From NCBI GenBank assembly GCA_020442465.1, contig JAGRJY010000157.1:1-64000 (forward strand): a stretch of DNA of 64,000 nucleotides, given 5' to 3'. This stretch comes from Lysobacterales bacterium. GTDB lineage: Bacteria; Pseudomonadota; Gammaproteobacteria; Xanthomonadales; Xanthomonadaceae. Positions 53,901 to 59,742 of the stretch are shown here, piece by piece; the stretch's first letter is position 1, and each line of letters begins with the position of its first letter. Position numbers and translations under genes: made by a program. The notes under the pieces are model-generated. The model saw only the letters and a list, made by a program, of their open reading frames with translations. It had not been told where the DNA came from and searched no databases.

Positions 53901-54421
53901 GCCACGGTCACGAAGACATGGCGGAAGTCGGGCCCCGCAAACACGATGTCGCGCGGCTCATCGCCGAGCGGGATCGTCTGAACCGTGCGCGGCGGCGTTT
54001 GATCCAGAGCTACGATGCTCAGGCTGTCGGAAAGATGGTTCACCACCCAGGCTCGCGTGGCGTCCCGGTTCAGCGCCACGGCCACCGGTTCGAGGCCGAC
54101 CGGCGCGCTGCCGAGCGGGCTCAATCCCTGGTCGGTCACTGCGAAAGCATCGAGCCGTGCGGCCGGCGTGTTGACCGCGTACAGGCGTTGACCATCAGCG
54201 GTGATCGCCAGCGGTCGCACCGGTGCACTTTCGAACAGGCTGTAGTCTTCGGCGGCGGACGCCGCCTCCGTGCGCTTGCCGGTGGCTGGCGACGTGGTCC
54301 GGGGAGTGATCGCGAACCGTCCATGCCCTTGCGCGGCAGGACAGGCCAGCGCGGCACACAGCAGCGCAGCCAGCGGACATGCATGGCGTGGACCCGAAGC
54401 GTGCACGTCGACCTTCCCCAT
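50981..54421 (-). CDS. Secreted fusion of beta-propeller and di-haem peroxidase-like cytochrome with duplicated C-terminal domain
   Basis: 1146 residues with a signal peptide (ACPLAALLCAALACPAAQG). Residues about 60-510 are a WD40/YVTN-like propeller (repeats of the ...PLAITADGQRLYAVN... form). Residues about 515-800 are a cytochrome c peroxidase / MauG-like domain with two haem-binding sites, ACASCH (about 523) and FCASCH (about 683). A Ca-binding-like DADLDGVLDGDE follows near 910. The last 210 residues hold two copies of the WFDPERSGSG-type domain also found in the M36 protease. A cell-surface redox role is likely; the substrate is unknown. Confidence 0.87.
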   Translation of the reverse strand: MGKVDVHASGPRHACPLAALLCAALACPAAQGHGRFAITPRTTSPATGKRTEAASAAEDYSLFESAPVRPLAITADGQRLYAVNTPAARLDAFAVTDQGLSPLGSAPVGLEPVAVALNRDATRAWVVNHLSDSLSIVALDQTPPRTVQTIPLGDEPRDIVFAGPDFRHVFVTVAHRGQAFPGDPQLTTAGVGRADVWVFDALAVEQVAVPQPVTILTLFGDTPRALATNADGSRVYAAVFRSGNRTTTLPPAQFPKPPPTDSADGVAQPDTGLIVQRDDSGAWRDETGRDWRSRVSFDLPDRDVFEIDATVSPPQLLRSFRGVGTSLFNVAVRPGSNDLLVTNTEARNPMRFAGRGLRGHATLRGHLVDHRISVLGADGSVRPVDLNPHLDFSSAGDDGAERALTLAQPMAMAFTPAGDQLLLTAYGSSKLAVIGIDSLVDGSYQPEALRQIRLSGGGPGGVVVDPARSRAYVATRFDNGVSTIDLEQRVEVDHVLQYNPEPESVRAGRPFLYDAELSSAKGNEACASCHLFGDGDALAWDLGDPDGTVQPSVNPYHPLVAGEPRLSFTFHPMKGPMFTQSMRGLKRHGPMHWRGDRTGAHRGDDETLEQAAFKEFNEAFDGLMGRNGELSVAEMDAFTEFALQLRYPPNPNRRLDNSLNPTQAHGKSLFDAGFARPGRPVEFCASCHPVSPALGIFGTQGLMSFNLQPGETDFKIPHFRDQYQKVGMFTAVPGQSFVGEQIRGFGYNHNGATSSSAILSEFALPTGDLEAVRQYLLAFPSESAPMMGQTSLLTRADAPAVDARVASMQARALLTQPIPECDLVVRGVDASGAPQGFLLDRDTQRFVGDRAAAAPLDLAALRAAADASGSAWTVLCAPWGNGKRLALDADLDGVLDGDERAQGSDPDDAHSSTFTAQPGLWFDPERSGSGMDIETSGGQLSMLWYAYADDGAPIWYLAVAPMTQDWQADLLAFRWDGETASSEVVGSVALEFDSPTRGQFTWSIGEASGQWALQHLRFAARSAHPDATGAWADRDELGYGLSIATQGEALAAVVFFYDAAGAPTWALGQATLSAEMSIPMERFRGSCPACDYQPSQAEAAGTLHLEYPIRSRLDMQLDVSAADESAWRRGPVPLQRLTDVPFQRWP

Positions 54422-54824
54422 CAGCCGCAGCAGGCTAGCGCCGCAAGGCCGGAGTGCCCAGTGCCAATCGACACAGCCTGCGCGCCTCCCTGCGCGCCTC
54501 GACGCGACGCGTGTGCCGGGGCGGCGAGACCCGCAAAGCGCGCCGCGATTGCGTGCGCGCTCGTGGTGGCGCGGTGTCGAACGGGATGGCGCGAACGCGT
54601 GACCGGCCAGCGAGCGCCACGGGCATGATCGCCCGCATGCCGGGGCCGTGACAGCGCGGATGAGATGGCGCTACCGGACACTCATTCCGAATGGCCCGCC
54701 CTGCTGCGTAGCGCACCCAGCCGCCCGGCCCGTGCCGCAACGCGCAGCGACCGCCACCTTCAGGTGACGGTCGCCTCGGGGTGGAACGCCAGGTTCAGAA
54801 GCGCTGGGGTCGGGAGCGCTGAGA
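54422..54824. other. Intergenic stretch between cytochrome fusion and glycine-zipper lipoprotein
   Basis: About 400 bp without a supportable gene. It contains a strong hairpin at about 54747-54774 (GCGACCGCCACC-ttca-GGTGACGGTCGC) that could end transcription of the lipoprotein gene; no T run follows. The upstream promoter of the cytochrome gene lies at the left end. Confidence 0.4.
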
Positions 54825-55355
54825 TCAGTACAGCGGGCGCAGCCGACGGCCGTCGATCACCACCCGGTCGCCCACGTTGAGGCCGAGGCTGTCGCGCTGG
54901 GTCACCTGCGCCCAGTTGCCGTTGTCCATGCGCACTTCGAATCGATACGCGCGCTCGGCGTCGCGGCGGTTCTTCTCGACGTTGTTGCCGATCACGCCGC
55001 CGGCGACGGCGCCGGCCGCGGTGGCCGCCTTGCGGCCGTTACCGGAACCGACCTGGTTACCGATCGCGCCACCGATGATCGCGCCGAGCACGGCGCCGGT
55101 GCCGGTATTGCGTTCGCTGACCCAGACCTGCTCGACGTCGCGCACGGTGCCGCAGCGGTCGCAGCGCTGCACCTGGCTGTATCCGTTGCCGTATCCGTTT
55201 CCGTTGCCGCCGTAGTAGCCGGGCTGGCTCGCGCAGGCGGCGAGTCCGAGACTCATGGCAGCGGCGAAGCCGATGCCCACTGCGCGCCGGGCCGAAGCGA
55301 CGGCGGCTCGGGCGTTGCGGTTCGTAGTCGTATCGTGGTTGGTCGTACGGTTCAT
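54825..55355 (-). CDS. Lipoprotein with glycine-zipper (2TM) domain
   Basis: 176 residues from the ATG at 55355. A long, charged n-region (MNRTTNHDTTTNRNARAAVAS) precedes a hydrophobic stretch and the lipobox-like SLGLAACAS, so the Cys should be lipidated. The glycine-zipper GAVLGAIIGGAIGNQVGSGNG and AGAVAGGVIGNN (about residues 86-125) are followed by a C-terminal SH3-like tail (NWAQVTQRDSLGLNVGDRVVIDGRRL). Related outer-membrane proteins (Rcs-inducing type) affect envelope stress. A sigma54-like element lies 121 bp upstream and matches the one before the small gene at 56507. Confidence 0.88.
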   Translation of the reverse strand: MNRTTNHDTTTNRNARAAVASARRAVGIGFAAAMSLGLAACASQPGYYGGNGNGYGNGYSQVQRCDRCGTVRDVEQVWVSERNTGTGAVLGAIIGGAIGNQVGSGNGRKAATAAGAVAGGVIGNNVEKNRRDAERAYRFEVRMDNGNWAQVTQRDSLGLNVGDRVVIDGRRLRPLY

Positions 55356-55471
55356 GATGTGCTCCTTGTGCGATTCGGCATCGCGGCTCCGGTCTGGCAT
55401 CCGGCCGGCTGGCCGGATCGCGTGGTCCGATCCGCTCGGCGCCCTGCCCACTGCAGGTCGCCTTGCTTTCA

Positions 55472-55491
55472 TCAATCAAGGAACGTGCCAA
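55472..55491 (-). promoter_or_regulatory. Sigma54-like promoter element, copy 1 (before the lipoprotein gene)
   Basis: On the minus strand TTGGCACGTTCCTTGATTGA resembles the -24/-12 consensus TGGCACG-N4-TTGC, with GA in place of the usual -12 GC. The start would be near 55464, giving a leader of about 109 nt before the lipoprotein start. The 20 bp are identical to the element at 56880-56899. TGCACGAT lies 97 bp upstream in both. Confidence 0.6.
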
Positions 55492-55694
55492 CCCGGAAAT
55501 GGCCCGGCCGCTGCCTTTCGGCCGTGCCAGGGTCGACGCGCCCGGGCTTCTTGCATGGGCGGACGGGCCGACTGCACGATGACGAAGAGGCCTGATAGTC
55601 ACCACGCACCGCTTCGTCCGTCCACGGCAGTAGACCGCGACAGCGCTGGCAGCCTTGACAGGCTGACAGGCCGCTGCCGATTCGAGGAACCCGC

Positions 55695-56435
55695 ATGTTC
55701 TGGCTGATGCCCTGGGATGCCCATCACGCGACTCGCCACCGACCGTGGGCGACGTGGGGACTGATCGCGATCAACGTGCTCGTGTTCGCGTGGATGCTGA
55801 GCCTGCCCGGCGCCGAGATCGAACGCTGGTTCCTCGACTATGGCCTGATCGCCGCCGAGCCGCAGTGGCATCAGTTCGCCACCGCCAACTTCCTGCATGC
55901 GGGCGTGGCCCACCTGTTCTTCAACATGCTGTTCCTGTTCGTGATCGGCGACAACATCGAGGACGTGCTCGGCCCGGCCGGCATGCTGATGCTGTATTTC
56001 GCCGGCGGTCTGGCCGGCGACGCCCTGTACGTGCATGCCAATCCGGACACGCTGGTGCCCTCGGTGGGCGCATCGGGCTGCATTGCCACCCTGGCCGGCG
56101 CCTACGCGGTGATGTTCCTGCGCCGCACCCTGGACCTGAAAGTGATGTTCCTGGTCATCCCGATCATGAGCTTTCACCTGCGGGCGATCTGGGTGTTGCT
56201 GCTGTGGTTCGGCGCCGACGTCTACCTGACCCTGGTCGGGCACGGGGCCTTGCCGGAAGAGACCGGGGTGAACTTCGTCGCCCACGGCGCGGGCTTTGCA
56301 GTGGGCCTGTTCGTCGGCATGGCAGCGCAAATCTACGGCGCCATGCGCCGGTTCGAGCGACTCGAGGCCGGCCATGCCTGGTTCGGCTACTGGCCGGCCT
56401 CGCTGGTTCTTCCCCGCCATCGTCGTCGCCGCTGA
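55695..56435 (+). CDS. Rhomboid family intramembrane serine protease
   Basis: 246 residues with six membrane segments and a C-terminal basic tail. Catalytic Ser127 lies in the GASG motif (VGASGCIATLAGAY) and His197 in NFVAHGAGFAVG. The conserved HAGVAHLFFNMLFL (residues 68-81) holds the oxyanion-stabilising His and Asn. It cleaves membrane-embedded substrates. It lies between two divergent minus-strand genes that share a promoter motif, but is transcribed the opposite way, so it is not in that unit. Confidence 0.93.
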   Translation: MFWLMPWDAHHATRHRPWATWGLIAINVLVFAWMLSLPGAEIERWFLDYGLIAAEPQWHQFATANFLHAGVAHLFFNMLFLFVIGDNIEDVLGPAGMLMLYFAGGLAGDALYVHANPDTLVPSVGASGCIATLAGAYAVMFLRRTLDLKVMFLVIPIMSFHLRAIWVLLLWFGADVYLTLVGHGALPEETGVNFVAHGAGFAVGLFVGMAAQIYGAMRRFERLEAGHAWFGYWPASLVLPRHRRRR

Positions 56436-56506
56436 GCCGCAGTACCTGCGACCCGGCCGCAGTCCTGCGTGCTGCCGGTCGCGACGACCTCGGGGCCGGC
56501 GTGGAA

Positions 56507-56767
56507 TCAGGCCGCAAACTGCGCGTGCGGACGCATGCGCAACGACGACATGTGCTGCCCGCGGTAGCACGCGGTGCGGTAGAAGCGGCCACTGCGGTTC
56601 TGTACGAAGACTTCCACGTTGGCGCGCGCGTCTTCCGCCTCGCTCGACGCCATGAAGCAGGCAGCGCGTACCGCTTGTTCGGGGCGGTCATGCAGACCAC
56701 GCGACTGGCTCTCACGCAAGACCATGTAGCGACCCTGCACCGCAATGACGTAGTAGTTGGTGTTCAT
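56507..56767 (-). CDS. Small DUF2188-like protein
   Basis: 86 residues from the ATG at 56767. YYVIAVQGRYMVLRESQSRGLHDRPEQAVRAACFMASSEAEDARANVEVFVQNRSGRF recalls DUF2188, where a beta strand, a helix with aligned Ala/Arg and a final strand ending in G-R occur in this order. No signal peptide. The gene carries a sigma54-like element 113 bp upstream that equals that of the lipoprotein gene, implying co-regulation. The open frame extends to 56923 but the upstream part is not gene-like. Confidence 0.65.
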   Translation of the reverse strand: MNTNYYVIAVQGRYMVLRESQSRGLHDRPEQAVRAACFMASSEAEDARANVEVFVQNRSGRFYRTACYRGQHMSSLRMRPHAQFAA

Positions 56768-56879
56768 GGCGCAACTCCGCAGGTAGGCAACGGTGGCGTC
56801 GGTGAGATGCCGCTGCGTCGATCCATGTCGACGTCCGGGCGGCCACCCGACGGGGCGTGCATGCACGTCCCGTCCTGGG

Positions 56880-56899
56880 TCAATCAAGGAACGTGCCAA
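56880..56899 (-). promoter_or_regulatory. Sigma54-like promoter element, copy 2 (before the small DUF2188-like gene)
   Basis: Identical in all 20 bp to the element at 55472-55491, with the start predicted near 56872 and a leader of about 105 nt. TGCACGAT is present at 56981-56988, again 97 bp upstream of the -12 position, and TGCA-GG and CGGGC blocks line up between the two copies. Confidence 0.6.
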
Positions 56900-57019
56900 T
56901 CGCCAAACGTGCTGGGGACTCACTTGCGCCCCGCATCCGCCGCCCCGCGCGCCGCAACCTGCACGGCACAGCGGGCGAGTTGCACGATCTCGCCCGACGA
57001 GAGACCCCGCTGAGCGGAG

Positions 57020-57763
57020 TCAGGGAGTCGGCTCGCCCTGCAGCCGCTGCAGCGCGCCGCGCGCCTGCAGGTTGTCCGGTTCCAGCTCGAGCACGCGCTG
57101 GAAGGCGGCCTCGGCCTGCGGCCGGTCGCCGTGCTGCGCGAGCAGATTGCCCAGCACCATGTGCGGCCAGGCCAGGTCGGGGAATTGGGCGGCGGCGAAG
57201 CGCGCCACCGTCAGCGCACCGTCCATATCGCCGCCACGCGCCAGCTGGTCGGCCACGGTGGTGAGCGGCGGCACGCCGAAGTCGTAGGACGCGCGCCCGG
57301 CATAGCGCGACTTCAGCGCCAGGTAGTGCGACAGGGCCTCGTCGACGCCGCGTTCGGCGATCGCCTGACTGAGCACCTGCTCGATGCGCATCGGTACCGC
57401 CACGCCGCGATGGCAGGTGACGCACTGCACCTCGACCTGTCGCGCCTCCGGAAAGCTCATCGCCGCCAGCGTCTCGGTGTTGAGTCGATCGACCATCCGC
57501 ATCATTTCCCGGGCGACGACTTTCTCAGGCTTCTCGTCGGTCGCGAAGTCCATGTCGAGCAGGTTGTCGGGGCCGACGTGACAGTGGTTGCAGCGCACGC
57601 CCAGCGCGCCGGCGAATTCGCGCATCACCGCCACCAGCTCACGCTTGCCGATGTCCGCGGGCAGCACCTTCAGGTTCTCGTAGTGGTCGGGAACCTGGGC
57701 CAGGCATGGCGCGGAAACCAGCGCCCCGAACAACAGCACGACAGACAACGGCGTTCGATTCAT
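57020..57763 (-). CDS. Periplasmic di-haem cytochrome c with C-terminal TPR
   Basis: 247 residues with a signal peptide (LSVVLLFGALVSAPCLA). Two CXXCH sites, CNHCH (about residue 58) and CVTCH (about residue 114), lie in a region resembling the photosynthetic reaction-centre cytochrome subunit domain, although no reaction-centre genes are near. The last 80 residues hold TPR-like helices (DGALTVARFAAAQFPDLAWPHMVLGNLLAQHGDRPQAEAAFQRVLEL). This type is often found in proteobacteria without a known partner; an electron-transfer role in the periplasm is inferred. Confidence 0.88.
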   Translation of the reverse strand: MNRTPLSVVLLFGALVSAPCLAQVPDHYENLKVLPADIGKRELVAVMREFAGALGVRCNHCHVGPDNLLDMDFATDEKPEKVVAREMMRMVDRLNTETLAAMSFPEARQVEVQCVTCHRGVAVPMRIEQVLSQAIAERGVDEALSHYLALKSRYAGRASYDFGVPPLTTVADQLARGGDMDGALTVARFAAAQFPDLAWPHMVLGNLLAQHGDRPQAEAAFQRVLELEPDNLQARGALQRLQGEPTP

Positions 57764-57969
57764 CGGAGCGACTCCGCACGATGTGGGTCGAGTGTGGACC
57801 CGTCCGCCACAGCCGCCCTGTGCCGGCAGTCATGTCTGCCTCCTCCGCGGAACGTCGGCCATGTGCGCGGCGCACTGCAGGCGCCGCGGCTGTGGGTGCT
57901 GCTCCGGCTGGCACCCGTCCCACAGGCACCGGTCACGTCGGCGCCGATCGTGGCGTCGCAGAGCCTGTC

Positions 57970-57992
57970 AACCGGATTCGTCCTCGTGGCGT
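57970..57992 (+). promoter_or_regulatory. ECF-type promoter candidate for the sigma factor operon
   Basis: AACC at 57970-57973, then 16 bp and CGT at 57990-57992, the common form of ECF-sigma promoters, located 70 bp before the first gene. It suggests autoregulation by the ECF sigma encoded in the operon. The two short motifs alone are weak evidence. Confidence 0.35.
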
Positions 57993-58062
57993 ATTCCCTG
58001 TGAAGGCCAGGCAAGAAGCACTGGCCGGCACCACCCCGACACTGCAACAAGGAGTCATCACC

Positions 58063-58428
58063 ATGTGGGCATTGATCAGCACCCTGGGCGTCCTGGCTGC
58101 CATCGCCATCGTCGCTGCCGGCGCCATCACCCTTTCAAACGCCTACCGGCAGCGCGCCGAGCGCGGCGGCCACAAGGGCATCCTCGAGTACCTCCGCGCC
58201 ATTCCTGCCAGCGATCGCGACAAGCAGGAGGCCGTGGACCTGACCCTGCAGGGTGGCGTGGCCTGCCTGCTCGGCCTGCTGTTCCCGCCGCTGTTGCTGC
58301 TCGGCGCGATCCCCTTGTTCTACGGCCTGCGCAAGCTGCTCTACGCGTCGATGGGCCTGGGTCTGGTGGCTGACGACACGACGCCGACGGCGAACCCGGT
58401 CGAAGACGAAACGCCGCCCAGCGAATGA
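58063..58428 (+). CDS. Small membrane protein, first gene of the ECF sigma operon
   Basis: 121 residues from the ATG at 58063, with AAGGAG upstream. Hydrophobic segments at about residues 4-22 and 64-86 flank a charged helix (NAYRQRAERGGHKGILEYLRAIPASDRDKQEAVDLTLQGG). The C-terminus is acidic. No family recognised. The stop overlaps the ATG of the sigma gene (ATGA), so the protein is made together with it and may belong to the signalling unit. Confidence 0.75.
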   Translation: MWALISTLGVLAAIAIVAAGAITLSNAYRQRAERGGHKGILEYLRAIPASDRDKQEAVDLTLQGGVACLLGLLFPPLLLLGAIPLFYGLRKLLYASMGLGLVADDTTPTANPVEDETPPSE

Positions 58429-59090
58429 ACCGGATACCGCAGCATGCAGCGGTCGCGGCGAGTGACGCGACCGCGGCGGCGGCGTCTTCTGCGGAGGACG
58501 ACGACCGCCGCGCGGTCGAGTCCGTTCTGGCGGGCGACCCAGGGGCGTTTCGCGCCCTAGTTCGACGCCACCAGCAGCCGATTTTCGCGCTGGCGATGAT
58601 GATGACGCGCGAGCGCCCCGCCGCCGAGGAGGTGGCCCAGGACGCCTTCCTCAACGCATTTCGCCATCTCGATCGCTATGACCGCCAGCGGCCGTTCTAT
58701 CCGTGGCTGGCGACGATCGCGACACGTCTGGCGCAGACCTGGTTGCGCAGGCACGGCGCACACCTGGCACTGGCGGCACCGGGCACGAACGCGGATGGCA
58801 CCGCGCTCATCGTCGATACCCAACCTTCGCCCACCGAGGTCGCGATGGCCGAGGAGCAGCAGCGCACGCTGTGGGGCCACGTGGCCGCACTCAGTTCCGG
58901 CGAACGGACCGCCGTGCAGCTGCACTACCGCCAGCAGTGCAGCGTGGACGAAGTCGCGCGCCAGATGGGCGTGGCACCGGGCACGATCAAGACCCTGCTG
59001 TTCCGCGCCCGGCGCAAGCTGCGCGAGCGGCTGACTCGGGCAACCCATCCACCGCACGTCCCTGCATCCACCACGGAGTCTTCCCGATGA
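58425..59090 (+). CDS. ECF-type RNA polymerase sigma factor
   Basis: 221 residues. Region 2 holds VRRHQQPIFALAMMMTRERPAAEEVAQDAFLNAFRHLDRYD with the conserved AEEVAQDAF. A long, less conserved linker is followed by region 4 with the helix-turn-helix CSVDEVARQMGVAPGTIKTLLFRARRKLRE. The N-terminal 28 residues are Ala/Asp-rich and extend beyond the usual ECF start. It overlaps the anti-sigma gene by 4 bp. Target promoters probably carry AACC and CGT motifs as found upstream of the operon. Confidence 0.92.
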   Translation: MNRIPQHAAVAASDATAAAASSAEDDDRRAVESVLAGDPGAFRALVRRHQQPIFALAMMMTRERPAAEEVAQDAFLNAFRHLDRYDRQRPFYPWLATIATRLAQTWLRRHGAHLALAAPGTNADGTALIVDTQPSPTEVAMAEEQQRTLWGHVAALSSGERTAVQLHYRQQCSVDEVARQMGVAPGTIKTLLFRARRKLRERLTRATHPPHVPASTTESSR

Positions 59091-59617
59091 ACTGCGACGC
59101 CTGTCTGGACTGGATCGACAGTGGCGCGTTCGCCGCCACACCGAACCCGCTTCGCACGGCGGCGGAAGCGCATGCCGCGCAATGCCCGGCCTGCGCCGCG
59201 GCGCTCGCGCAGGCGGCGACGTGTGCCCAGCGCCTGTGCGCGCTCGAAGAACCCATCGTATCGCCGTCACTCGAAGCGATGATCATGGACCGCGTGCTGG
59301 CCTCGGATGAGGCCCAGGCGCTGGTCACACGGCGTGCGACATCCGGCCAGCCTGAAGACGCAGCGAGCGACGCGCTGCTGCTGCGCGCGCTTGGCCTGGG
59401 CACCGCAGTGACGACGCTCGCGCAGAGCGTGGCGTCGCTCGGCAGCGGGTCAGTGTTCGACCTGTTCGCACCGATGCTGCGTGGCGGGCTCGAGGGCGTG
59501 TTGCGCATGCCCGAGCACGGCGGCGTGGCGATCGGCCTCGCCTGCGGCAGCGTGCTGCTGCTTGGCGCCCTGATCGCTTCGGTTGGACCGCGGCTCGAGC
59601 CGCGCAGCGTGCGCTGA
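59087..59617 (+). CDS. Membrane anti-sigma factor with zinc-finger (ZAS) domain
   Basis: 176 residues. The N-terminal domain contains the HxxxCxxC motif (AHAAQCPAC, about residues 28-36) with an upstream Cys pair (CDAC), as in zinc-binding anti-sigma proteins. One membrane segment lies near residues 148-166 (VAIGLACGSVLLLGALIASVG). It overlaps the sigma gene by 4 bp. It would hold the ECF sigma at the membrane until a signal releases it. A perfect hairpin (GTGCGC/GCGCAC, 59609-59625) spans its stop codon. Confidence 0.87.
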   Translation: MNCDACLDWIDSGAFAATPNPLRTAAEAHAAQCPACAAALAQAATCAQRLCALEEPIVSPSLEAMIMDRVLASDEAQALVTRRATSGQPEDAASDALLLRALGLGTAVTTLAQSVASLGSGSVFDLFAPMLRGGLEGVLRMPEHGGVAIGLACGSVLLLGALIASVGPRLEPRSVR

Positions 59618-59742
59618 TCGCGCACGTCGGCGCGCGCTGGCGCGGTCCGCTGCCAGGCGCGCGCAACCCTGCCCCTGCTGCAGGCAGCCTGATCCGCCCG
59701 CCTGCCCCGCGGGAAAGGCCGGTGCGGGCCCGATGCTGAGGA

